Assembly: GCA_002127295.1 (NCBI GenBank)
Contig: NFUV01000001.1
Location: forward strand, 310,001 to 374,000
DNA: 64,000 bases
From: Chitinophagaceae bacterium IBVUCB2
Lineage (GTDB): Bacteria > Bacteroidota > Bacteroidia > Chitinophagales > Chitinophagaceae
Reading direction: 5' to 3'
The notes under the pieces were generated by a model, which saw nothing but the letters and a program-made list of their open reading frames with translations, was not told the origin of the DNA and did not search any database. A program made the translations under genes and the position numbers. This document shows positions 18,066-26,152 of this stretch, in pieces. Every line of letters starts with the position of its first letter. Position 1 is the stretch's first letter.

Positions 18066-18095
18066 TTTAGCCTTACGGTTTAATTCGTACATTTG
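18066..18095 (+). promoter_or_regulatory. Probable promoter of the second universal stress gene
   Basis: TACATTTG at 18088-18095 matches the -7 consensus TAnnTTTG exactly. TTTA at 18066-18069, 18 bases upstream, is one base off the -33 TTTG. The start codon is 37 bases downstream, so the second gene can be transcribed alone. Confidence 0.45.
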
Positions 18096-18132
18096 CAATC
18101 CATTGAAAAGCTTAACCCCGAAAATTTAAACT

Positions 18133-18918
18133 ATGCAAACAGTTATTGTTCCTGTTGATTTTTCTGATACATCGCTCCATGCAGCCCGCTATGCTGTGCA
18201 ACTTCTTACCGGGCATTACGGTGCTAATATGATTCTTCATCATGTTTATGATAAACCTTCTCTTGCTGTTGAAGCAACACAAAAGTTGGAAGACCTTAAA
18301 GCTGAATTATCAAGCCTGGGTACTGTAAAAACAACCTGTCTTGCTGAAGAGGGTTCTGATTTTATTACGGAACTCGATAAATTGGCCCGTCATCAGCAGG
18401 CCGATTTAATAATAATGGGAATTACCGGCCGTACAGCAATCGGTCAAACTTTTATCGGTAGTAACACATTGAAAATGGTGGATCAAAAAGTTTGCCCAAT
18501 ATTGATCGTACCTGCTGATGCAAAATACCAGGAAGTAAAAAATGTATTGCTTACGTCAGATTATAAAAATGTACAGGCATCTACACCTTCCGTACCGATC
18601 AAGAAAATACTAAAAACATTTCAACCAAACCTGCATATAATGAATGTGGATAGTGAACATTATGTAGCAATAACGGAAGAATACCAGGCAGAAAGAGCTA
18701 AGCTAAAAGAAATGTTCAGCGACTTTAATCCTGAATTTTATTTTCTGGGATTGCATAATGTAGATGAAGCTATCAACCAGTTTGCACATGATAAAAATAT
18801 TGATTTGCTGATTGTTATTCATAAAGAGCAAACACTGTTATCAAAATTGTTTGTAAAAAGCCACACTAAAAAGCTGGCTTATCACAGTTCGATACCTGTT
18901 TTAGCCTTACATGAGTAA
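18133..18918 (+). CDS. Universal stress protein, two-domain (second of a tandem pair)
   Basis: 261 residues, same length and layout as its upstream neighbour: VIVPVDFSDTSLHAARY at the start, ATP motif GITGRTAIGQTFIGSNT in domain 1, and a degenerate domain 2 ending SHTKKLAYHSSIPVLALHE. The core lines up residue for residue with the first copy, but the surfaces differ a lot, so the duplication is not recent. The 96-base gap holds its own promoter and it is followed by a terminator. Confidence 0.9.
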   Translation: MQTVIVPVDFSDTSLHAARYAVQLLTGHYGANMILHHVYDKPSLAVEATQKLEDLKAELSSLGTVKTTCLAEEGSDFITELDKLARHQQADLIIMGITGRTAIGQTFIGSNTLKMVDQKVCPILIVPADAKYQEVKNVLLTSDYKNVQASTPSVPIKKILKTFQPNLHIMNVDSEHYVAITEEYQAERAKLKEMFSDFNPEFYFLGLHNVDEAINQFAHDKNIDLLIVIHKEQTLLSKLFVKSHTKKLAYHSSIPVLALHE

Positions 18919-18948
18919 GAAATAGCATTAAAATGGCTACTTGACGAC

Positions 18949-18985
18949 ACGGGAACAAATAACTAACTTTGTTCCCGTTTCTTTT
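18949..18985 (+). terminator. Terminator after the universal stress genes
   Basis: Perfect 11-bp stem ACGGGAACAAA / TTTGTTCCCGT with an 8-base loop and a T-rich tail (TTCTTTT). Confidence 0.85.
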
Positions 18986-19147
18986 ATGAACCATATATCA
19001 AAAAAATCAGGTCTCATTTATTCATTTGCCGAGCAATCATTGCCCGCCAATTTTTACATACCGGATTAATTACCTTTTTTTCCACTTATTTAGCTGCCAT
19101 ACTATTTCCGGGAACTATTCCGGCTCCTTTACTTAACGATTGTTTAT

Positions 19148-20095
19148 ATGAAAAATATTAAAATCATTGAAGTGCCTTCTGAAATTGGTGCAGGTACCCG
19201 TGGTGCCAGCCTTGGTATAGAAGCCATAAAAATTGCTGCCCTGGATTTTATGAGCAACTTCTTTATACACTTCCCTTCAGAAAAAATACAGGTAGAAAAT
19301 AAACTGCTTTATGAGCCAATTGAATCGCCTTATGCCAAAAGAATAAAGGGCATCGCTGCTATTTATGAGAGATTGGGAAAATCAGTATGCGATTCCATGA
19401 AAAATAATTTTTTTCCGGTTGTTTTAAGTGGTGACCATAGCACTTCGGCGGCAACTATTGCTGGTATTAAAATGGCAAAGCCTAAAAGTAAACTGGGTGT
19501 AATATGGATTGATGCGCATGCTGACTTGCATACGCCTTATACCACACCTAGTGGCAATATACATGGTATGCCGATGGCTATATCTATCAATAAAAATAAT
19601 GAAGATTGTGCCGTACATGATATTGACGATGAAACAAGCAAACAATGGGAATACCTAAAGAATATTGGAAAGATTGCCCCAAAGGTTTTGCCGGAAGACG
19701 TAGTATTTATTTCTTTGCGGGACTACGAGAAAGAAGAACGCTACCTGATTGAGAAGCATGACATGAAAGTTATCACCACCAAGGAAGTAAGAAGTAAGGG
19801 TGCTGAGAATGTGGTAAGAGCTGTGTTACGTTACCTCAGTGATTGCACAGATATATACATTTCATTTGATGTTGATAGCCTTGACTCTTCAATTTCAAAA
19901 GGCACAGGCACACCGGTGGGAAATGGCCTCAAAGAAAGAGAAGCGGAAGATTTGATCAGCAAGTTTATGCAGAACAGGAAAGTTTGCTGTTTTGAAATAA
20001 CGGAAGTAAATCCAACATTGGATAAAGAAAACCTGATGGCTGAAATTGCATTCAATATTTTACAGCGTAGTGTAAATGTGCTGATGATGAATTAA
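19148..20095 (+). CDS. rocF: Arginase-family ureohydrolase, probably arginase
   Basis: 315 residues. The start IIEVPSEIGAGTRGASLGIEAIK is arginase-like. Manganese ligands are visible: GDHS with His97, DAHAD with Asp122, His124 and Asp126, and FDVDSLD with Asp241 and Asp243. GTGTPVGNGL (253 onward) is also typical of arginases. The enzyme hydrolyses arginine to ornithine and urea in the cytoplasm. Agmatinase or formiminoglutamase are less likely alternatives. No urease or ornithine pathway genes are nearby. It overlaps the convergent TPR gene by four bases. Confidence 0.82.
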   Translation: MKNIKIIEVPSEIGAGTRGASLGIEAIKIAALDFMSNFFIHFPSEKIQVENKLLYEPIESPYAKRIKGIAAIYERLGKSVCDSMKNNFFPVVLSGDHSTSAATIAGIKMAKPKSKLGVIWIDAHADLHTPYTTPSGNIHGMPMAISINKNNEDCAVHDIDDETSKQWEYLKNIGKIAPKVLPEDVVFISLRDYEKEERYLIEKHDMKVITTKEVRSKGAENVVRAVLRYLSDCTDIYISFDVDSLDSSISKGTGTPVGNGLKEREAEDLISKFMQNRKVCCFEITEVNPTLDKENLMAEIAFNILQRSVNVLMMN

Positions 20096-21390
20096 AGCGT
20101 TTGCAATTTCTCTTCAATTTGTTTGGTGGCAACAGGCCCTAGCTCGAATGAGCTTTCCAGGCATTCCTGCAATAAACTTTTTGCTTCCTGCTTTTTACCG
20201 TTAGCCGCATAAATAAAAGCAGTATGCATAGTAGCATCAGGTTCAAAAGTTAGTTTATGAACATAGCTTTTGGAAAATTCCATTGCCTTTGCAATATCTC
20301 CTTTGTTATAATAGACCCAGGCCATCCAATCGCAGGTTTCCGGGGTAAAGCGATTCTTTAATTCTTTTTCTGCAATGGCAAAAGCTTTGTCATAATCTTT
20401 AAATTCCTCCGTGTAAATCTCTAGCAGGTATTTATTATACATATCGCCATAACCGGGTTTTGTAACAGTAGTTACAAATTCATTAATTAATTTTTTCTTT
20501 TCGACTTCGTTACCTTCTGTTTCAGCTATTTGCGCCAATACCAACTTTAAGTCTGGCATACTTGTTTGCGAAAGTATATATTCAAGAATGTGTTTAGCTT
20601 CCGTTGTATTATTATCATGTGCATATGCAATCCAGGCAATTCCTTTCAAACAGTATAAATTGGCAGGATCTTTTTCCAATACCTCTAAATAACCCTTATA
20701 TGCTTCTTCTATTCTTCCTGCATGTCCATACATATCAGAGAGATTAGACAATGCCCAGCAATAAAGGCTTTTCTTTTTATCTTTTACTTTAGCAAAAGCT
20801 TGTTCCATTAAAACAATGGCAGCATCCAGGTTTCCTTTATGATCTTCCCATTTTGCTTTGCGGATAAGATAATCGAACGCAGTTTTGTCTTTTAAACTTT
20901 CGAGACTGGTATAGGCTTCTTTATATCTGCCTAATTCCATGTTAGCATCAAACTCCAACAATCGAATTGTGTATTTGTCGCCTTTGGCATTCTCAGCAGC
21001 TTCACTAAATGATGCAGCCTGCAAAAACTGGTGTTGTGCAATAGCATTTTGAGAAAGCGAATACAGAATTTCCGGGTCCGCATTATTAAGTTTAGCTGAA
21101 CTTCTTTTTAAGAGTGCATCTCCTTTTTGCAAACTTTCAATGCTACCGTCTGTTCTGAACAAACGCAGGTAATTGCTCGCCAACTCCAGCATATACACAT
21201 AGCTGCCAGTATCGCTTTGTAGTTTTTGTTGCCAGAAAGTTATTTCGGAATTTATTTTTTCAACCGCTGTTGCTACAAGCCCTTCTTTTAAATAAAAATT
21301 GTAATCACTGGTATTAGTAATAGTCTTTTTATTGCTGCAAGAAGCAAAAAAGAAAACTAATATACTTATTATAAATAAATTCCGGATCAT
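20092..21390 (-). CDS. TPR lipoprotein
   Basis: 432 residues from ATG at 21390. An upstream in-frame ATG at 21423 would be translated through a terminator hairpin, so it is rejected. The N-terminus is a lipoprotein signal with lipobox FASC. The rest is helical with TPR-like repeats (YCWALSNLSDMYGHAGRIEEAYKGYLEVLEKDP region, EYILSQTSMPD, AWVYYNKGDIAKAMEFSKSY). It is likely an outer-membrane-anchored periplasmic scaffold. It lies just downstream of two DUF4331 genes on the same strand and opposite a TonB-dependent receptor. Confidence 0.75.
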   Translation of the reverse strand: MIRNLFIISILVFFFASCSNKKTITNTSDYNFYLKEGLVATAVEKINSEITFWQQKLQSDTGSYVYMLELASNYLRLFRTDGSIESLQKGDALLKRSSAKLNNADPEILYSLSQNAIAQHQFLQAASFSEAAENAKGDKYTIRLLEFDANMELGRYKEAYTSLESLKDKTAFDYLIRKAKWEDHKGNLDAAIVLMEQAFAKVKDKKKSLYCWALSNLSDMYGHAGRIEEAYKGYLEVLEKDPANLYCLKGIAWIAYAHDNNTTEAKHILEYILSQTSMPDLKLVLAQIAETEGNEVEKKKLINEFVTTVTKPGYGDMYNKYLLEIYTEEFKDYDKAFAIAEKELKNRFTPETCDWMAWVYYNKGDIAKAMEFSKSYVHKLTFEPDATMHTAFIYAANGKKQEAKSLLQECLESSFELGPVATKQIEEKLQTL

Positions 21391-21406
21391 AGCAATAATA
21401 TTAATA

Positions 21407-21443
21407 TAAACACCGGGCAGCAAAATGCTTCCCGGTGTTTATA
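21407..21443 (-). terminator. Hairpin terminator between DUF4331 gene and TPR lipoprotein gene
   Basis: Stem ATAAACACCGGG / CCCGGTGTTTAT with a 13-base loop. It lies directly after the stop of the small DUF4331-type gene on minus and upstream of the TPR gene start, so it may attenuate read-through. Confidence 0.7.
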
Positions 21444-21447
21444 TGTA

Positions 21448-21999
21448 TTAGAAAGGAGCTGCAAGGAAAGGGAAAGCAGGCAAAAATGCCTTATCGTTGG
21501 TGTTTACATTATCCCGGATTAATCCAGGGTTAGTAGGACTACCTGTCAACGCATTGGGGCCGCCAAAAATTAATATCAGTTCCACATCAATTACATCATC
21601 AGCTAATGCTCTGCCAGACAATGTATTTGCGGGTACCCCATCAAAGAATGTAGTTGTACCATTCATTTTTACATTCAAGACGTCAGTTACAAGTAGGCTT
21701 GTAAAAGCAGCTTTATCTTGTCCAAGTGCATTCTGAGTATACCCAAACCCTGTCAGCACACTCTGAAACTGTGCATTAAAAGCTGCATTCATTGCAGAAG
21801 GAATAGTTGTATTGAATTCATTTTTTCTCGCAGCGCCAACAAATACTGTATTAACTGCTGGTCTTGCCATTTGGTCGTTTTGTGTAAAGGTACCAGACGT
21901 ATCAAAAGTGGATTCATTATCATCGTTTTTGTCGCAGCTTGTAAGTACAATACCTGCTACAAAAAGGGATAAGATTGTAAATTTATTTATCCGTATCAT
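21448..21999 (-). CDS. DUF4331-type lipoprotein (C-terminal-half-like)
   Basis: 183 residues with a lipoprotein signal (lipobox VLTSC). The mature part resembles the second half of DUF4331 proteins: DQMARPAVNTVFVGAARKNEFNTTIPS, then LLVTDVLNVKMNG, and ADDVIDVELILIFGG. The preceding gene encodes the first half of such a protein, so the two may act as separate chains of one functional unit. DUF4331 has no established function. The start lies 31 bases after the stop of the upstream DUF4331 gene. Confidence 0.75.
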   Translation of the reverse strand: MIRINKFTILSLFVAGIVLTSCDKNDDNESTFDTSGTFTQNDQMARPAVNTVFVGAARKNEFNTTIPSAMNAAFNAQFQSVLTGFGYTQNALGQDKAAFTSLLVTDVLNVKMNGTTTFFDGVPANTLSGRALADDVIDVELILIFGGPNALTGSPTNPGLIRDNVNTNDKAFLPAFPFLAAPF

Positions 22000-22029
22000 A
22001 AGTTCTATATTTTATCGGTAATTAAAAAA

Positions 22030-22716
22030 TTATTTAGATTTTGTTTCGCCCCACACATTGATGGTTGCAGCAGCACCCAGCAACGTTTTTGGAACTTCTA
22101 CTACGATAGACATCACATTGGTTCCTTTAAATGTGTCGTTTGCAGGATCGGCAACTGTTCCTGCATGAAAGCCAGTAGCTGTACCCGCAAGAATTTCTCT
22201 AAATCTTACCAGGTCAAAAAAGAATGGATCATCTCTTGGGCCTGCAAAAGCTCTTGTGCCATTACTGTTAGCGCCAATATTTACAGTAGCAGATGAATAG
22301 GCTGTTACATTTACTTCTGTTAATGGAGCACTTGTCTTTACCATACTTACTGTACCGGGTGTACCCACGGCCACAGGACCATATACTCTCATCTTACCAT
22401 TTTGTACCAGGCATTGAATTACCAGGTCTTCCACATTATCACCCGTATTATCAATGTTGAACTCATACATTACATTGGAAGGAAAAGCAGCTGTTGCAGT
22501 AGCACCAGGAGATAATAACCCTTGCGTATTTAATACTAATACCATTTTGCTATTATCAGCAGGACTTTGAAATGCATAAATGTCTGTGATGTCATTTCCC
22601 GGACTGGTACTACCTGGTCCTGTTACTGCAGGTGCATCAATATGGTCTGCTGCCATAATGATTCCACCGGCAAGCACCACACCCATTAAACCACCTAAAA
22701 GAAGTTTCTTTTTCAT
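22030..22716 (-). CDS. DUF4331 family exported protein
   Basis: 228 residues with an N-terminal hydrophobic signal (KKLLLGGLMGVVLAGGIIMA). The mature protein starts ADHIDAPAVTGPGSTSPGNDITDIYAFQSP, the family hallmark, with the His-Asp rich start that may bind metal (inference). It ends NVWGETKSK, where longer DUF4331 proteins continue into a second half that here is encoded by the next gene. It diverges from a TonB-dependent receptor gene 221 bases away. Confidence 0.85.
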   Translation of the reverse strand: MKKKLLLGGLMGVVLAGGIIMAADHIDAPAVTGPGSTSPGNDITDIYAFQSPADNSKMVLVLNTQGLLSPGATATAAFPSNVMYEFNIDNTGDNVEDLVIQCLVQNGKMRVYGPVAVGTPGTVSMVKTSAPLTEVNVTAYSSATVNIGANSNGTRAFAGPRDDPFFFDLVRFREILAGTATGFHAGTVADPANDTFKGTNVMSIVVEVPKTLLGAAATINVWGETKSK

Positions 22717-22893
22717 AATGAAGATTTGTTTAAATAATTAATTAGATAAGGGTAGTGATCAACAATAATAATATGTATCGTACCCTGTAAGTTTTAAGTT
22801 CCGTTAACAAATACGAGGGGTGGTCAAATCTGGATTGGCAGCTGATAAGAAAAAATAAAAACAACAATCAAAAAAATTCCAACAGAATAAAAA

Positions 22894-22911
22894 CTGTGGT
22901 TTACACTACAG
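22894..22911. promoter_or_regulatory. Imperfect inverted repeat, possible operator
   Basis: CTGTGG-tttaca-CTACAG, one mismatch in the arms, 27 bases before the TonB-dependent receptor start. The remaining 200 bases between the divergent genes are AT-rich with no clear promoter match. Confidence 0.25.
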
Positions 22912-22937
22912 CGTAGATAAAGAAGTAAAAAACCAAC

Positions 22938-25193
22938 ATGGCAACCAAACTATTTCTTATCCTATTTATAAGCATCTTATCTGTAGATAGTTTTTCCCAA
23001 AAGGGGAATATAGAAGGTTTGATAACAGATGCTGATTCCAGAACCCCTTTAAATGGGGCTACTATTAACATTGCGGGCAATAAAGGGGATAATTCTGACA
23101 TGTTTGGAAAGTTTAGTATTCCCGCAGTTAATCCCGGCTCATATGAAATAATTGTATCGCATGTTGGTTACAAAACAGAAATTATACCGGTAGAAATAAA
23201 GCCCAATCTTATTTCCTCCATTAATGTAAATCTTAGAAAATCAAATCTTGATCTTTCTGAAGTTAGAGTTGACAGTAAGAAATCAAGCGGTATTAGTAAC
23301 ATTGGTGCAGTTGATATTAGATTAAGACCTGTTAATAATTCGCAAGATGTGCTTCGCATTATACCCGGCCTCTTTATTGCGCAACATGCAGGAGGTGGTA
23401 AAGCAGAACAAATATTTTTACGGGGCTTTGATATTGACCATGGAACTGATATTGCAATAACTGTTGATGGGATGCCAGTTAATATGGTAAGCCATGCACA
23501 TGGACAGGGATATGCAGATCTTCATTTCCTGATTCCTGAAACAGTGGAAAAAGTAGGCTTTGATAAAGGCCCTTATTTTACGGGGAAAGGTAATTTAGCA
23601 ACATCAGCTTATGTTGATTTTTCAACTAAAGATTTTTTAGATAATAACATTATTAAAGTGGAAGCCGGTCAATTTAATACGCAGCGGCTAATGGGAATGG
23701 TGAAATTATTTAATAAAACAACAGAAAAACATCGTCAGCAATTTTATGTCGCCTCAGAATATTCATCTACAGATGGATATTTTGAAAGCCCACAGGACTT
23801 TCATCGTTTCAACCTGATGGGAAAATACAACGCCTGGTTTGGCAATCAATCTCAATTAACAATTACCGCTTCTACTTTCGATAGTAAATGGCTGGCTTCC
23901 GGTCAAGTGCCTGATCGAGCTATACGAGCCGGTATCATCAATCGCTTTGGAGCAATAGATAATACTGAGGGAGGAAATACAAGTAGAACCAATGTAAGTG
24001 TGAAATTCAATAAACAATGGAAAAGCAATTGGAAAACTACCGATCAGCTTTATTTTAGCCGGTATAAATTTAACCTGTACTCGAATTTTACTTTCTTTTT
24101 GGACGATGCTATGAATGGAGACATGATACAACAGCAGGAAACAAGAAATATTTTTGGTTATACAACCACCGCTGGTAAATCATATTTATTGGGTAATAAA
24201 AAAGCAATTATAGATTTTGGTGCAGGTTTTCGGTACGATGATGTGATGGATATAGAACTTGCAAAAGCAAACAGAACTACTTTTTACAATAGTATTCAGA
24301 AAGGTGATGTGAAAGAATTAAACTCTTTCCTTTATGTTAACCAAAATATAGAACTGAGTGATAAGTTTAGTTTGAATACAGGTTTGCGCTACGATCATTT
24401 CATTTTTAAGTACAAAGACGAACTGGCTGGTGCTACTGATTTTTCAAAACAAAAAAAAGGTACAGTTAGTCCTAAACTAAATATCAGTTATTCTCCCAAT
24501 CAAAAAGTAAAGCTATACCTGAATAATGGCATCGGTTTCCACTCCAACGATACAAGAGTGATTCTGAATAATGCCGCCGAAGATATTTTGCCGAAAGTAT
24601 TTGGCTCTGACCTGGGTGTGATTCTGAAACCTACTAAAAACCTGATCCTAAAAACTGCTTTATGGCACTTATACTCAGAGCAAGAGTTTGTATATGTAGG
24701 TGATGCTGGTGTGGTGGAACCAAGTGGCAAATCAAGAAGAATGGGAATTGATTTTTCAGCCCGTTATCAATTTAATAAATGGTTATTTGGTGATCTTGAT
24801 GTTAATCTTACCAAAGCAAGGGCAATCGGAGAAGCTAAAGGGGAAAATTTTATTCCACTGGCACCAGCTTTTACAAGTATTGGGGGATTAACTGCCAAAA
24901 CTAAAGATGGTTTCAGCGGATCTCTTCGTTATCGTTTTATTGATAGTCGCCCGGCAAATGAAACAAATTCGGTAAGAGCTGATGGCTATATATTAATTGA
25001 TATGGTTGCTGCATACCGGTTGAAAAAATTTGAATTCACTTTATCGCTTGAAAATCTATTAAACAGAGAATGGAGAGAAGCACAATTTGATACAGAATCA
25101 AGATTGCAGTTTGAACCCAACCCGGTTTCTGAAATTCATTACACTCCGGGCTCACCAAGATTTTTTAAAGCAGGGGTTAGCTTTATATTCTAA
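22938..25193 (+). CDS. TonB-dependent outer-membrane receptor
   Basis: 751 residues. Signal peptide (1-20, ending SFSQ), then a carboxypeptidase-D-like beta domain (GNIEGLITDADSRTPLNGATINI...VSHVGYKTEI), a plug domain (DVLRIIPGLFIAQHAGGGKAEQIFLRGFD and DGMPVNMVSHAHGQGYADLHFLIPE), and a barrel ending in Phe (FFKAGVSFIF). The plug contains a His-rich loop, SHAHGQGYADLH, which may contact a metal or metal complex (inference). No SusD partner is present, so polysaccharide uptake is less likely. It faces the DUF4331/TPR genes and ends overlapping the convergent reductase gene by four bases. Confidence 0.92.
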   Translation: MATKLFLILFISILSVDSFSQKGNIEGLITDADSRTPLNGATINIAGNKGDNSDMFGKFSIPAVNPGSYEIIVSHVGYKTEIIPVEIKPNLISSINVNLRKSNLDLSEVRVDSKKSSGISNIGAVDIRLRPVNNSQDVLRIIPGLFIAQHAGGGKAEQIFLRGFDIDHGTDIAITVDGMPVNMVSHAHGQGYADLHFLIPETVEKVGFDKGPYFTGKGNLATSAYVDFSTKDFLDNNIIKVEAGQFNTQRLMGMVKLFNKTTEKHRQQFYVASEYSSTDGYFESPQDFHRFNLMGKYNAWFGNQSQLTITASTFDSKWLASGQVPDRAIRAGIINRFGAIDNTEGGNTSRTNVSVKFNKQWKSNWKTTDQLYFSRYKFNLYSNFTFFLDDAMNGDMIQQQETRNIFGYTTTAGKSYLLGNKKAIIDFGAGFRYDDVMDIELAKANRTTFYNSIQKGDVKELNSFLYVNQNIELSDKFSLNTGLRYDHFIFKYKDELAGATDFSKQKKGTVSPKLNISYSPNQKVKLYLNNGIGFHSNDTRVILNNAAEDILPKVFGSDLGVILKPTKNLILKTALWHLYSEQEFVYVGDAGVVEPSGKSRRMGIDFSARYQFNKWLFGDLDVNLTKARAIGEAKGENFIPLAPAFTSIGGLTAKTKDGFSGSLRYRFIDSRPANETNSVRADGYILIDMVAAYRLKKFEFTLSLENLLNREWREAQFDTESRLQFEPNPVSEIHYTPGSPRFFKAGVSFIF

Positions 25194-26086
25194 TCTGCAA
25201 AAGTTTTTTTTAGTCCTTCCGCAAAAGAGATCGGAGAATAGCCTAATTCCTGTTTTGCCTTATCAATAATAAATCCTGTTTTGGCAGGTCGCTTTGCAGG
25301 TTGTCTAAATGTTTCTGCTGTTACTTTTCTGATAAGTGATTTGTTTAATCCCAGATAGTCGGCTGTTTTACAACTCATTTCGTAAGGTGTTAAAATGTCT
25401 TCTCCTGACAAATGATAAATCCCTGTTGCTTTCTTTTCAATTATTGCCATAATACCCGCTGCCAGATCTTCTACAAATGTTGGTGTACGTACCTGGTCAT
25501 TAAAAACACTATACTCCTCTCCTTTTTCAAGATTTTCTTTTATAACTGTCAATAAATTACCACGGCCTGAACTTGGTTTTCCATAAACCAGCACTGTTCT
25601 TACAATAGCCCAATCGTATTCATATTCCTGTACTGCATCTTCTGCTTCTACTTTAGTTTTACCATAAAAATTAACCGGGCCTCTGTCATCCTCTTCTTTA
25701 TACATTCCTGTTAGTCCATCAAAAACAAAATCAGTTGACACAAAAACAAAAAAACTTTTTTGTTCTTCTGCATTGAGTAACAAGGTTACTGTTCCTTCCA
25801 CATTTGTTAGGTAGGCTTGCCATTGCTGTTGTTCGCAATCGTCAGGTTTACTCATTGCTCCTGCATGAACGACTACTGTCGGTTTTATTTTTTTGAACAC
25901 ATCATGCACAACAAAGGGATCGCAAAAATCCATGGAGATGTATTGAAAATGCACATTGTCACCAAAAGGAAGTCTGCACTCACCTTTTCCTGTTGCCACC
26001 ACGGTATGTCCTTTTTTAAGCAATTGAGCAGTTAGATAATGACCTAAAAAACCATTAGCACCAGTTATTAAAATTGTCATATTCAA
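25190..26086 (-). CDS. NAD(P)-dependent reductase of the RmlD/SDR type
   Basis: 298 residues. The N-terminal Rossmann motif is TILITGANGFLGHYL. The substrate side includes VSTDFVFDG and FYGKTKVEAE, giving the Tyr-x3-Lys pair. The fold and length match dTDP-4-dehydrorhamnose reductase (RmlD). The genes for the rest of a dTDP-rhamnose pathway are not nearby, so a related role on another nucleotide sugar or small ketone is possible. It is cytoplasmic and appears monocistronic. Confidence 0.8.
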   Translation of the reverse strand: MNMTILITGANGFLGHYLTAQLLKKGHTVVATGKGECRLPFGDNVHFQYISMDFCDPFVVHDVFKKIKPTVVVHAGAMSKPDDCEQQQWQAYLTNVEGTVTLLLNAEEQKSFFVFVSTDFVFDGLTGMYKEEDDRGPVNFYGKTKVEAEDAVQEYEYDWAIVRTVLVYGKPSSGRGNLLTVIKENLEKGEEYSVFNDQVRTPTFVEDLAAGIMAIIEKKATGIYHLSGEDILTPYEMSCKTADYLGLNKSLIRKVTAETFRQPAKRPAKTGFIIDKAKQELGYSPISFAEGLKKTFAD

Positions 26087-26101
26087 AAATAGGCAGAATA
26101 A

Positions 26102-26136
26102 AAAAATCCTGCTTTACAATTTGTAAAACAGGATTT
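26102..26136 (-). terminator. Terminator after the prolyl oligopeptidase gene
   Basis: Stem AAATCCTGCTTTACAA / TTGTAAAACAGGATTT (one mismatch), followed on the minus strand by a T run, 17 bases after the stop codon. Confidence 0.75.
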
Positions 26137-26152
26137 AAATAAGTAAATAATT

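Noticed and set aside
21391-21423. Upstream start for the TPR lipoprotein
   Set aside because: The codons fall in the hairpin of the preceding terminator and would place 11 residues before the lipoprotein signal.
22938-25193. Polysaccharide utilisation locus (SusC/SusD)
   Set aside because: The receptor has no SusD partner, and the neighbours are DUF4331 and TPR proteins rather than glycan-degrading enzymes.
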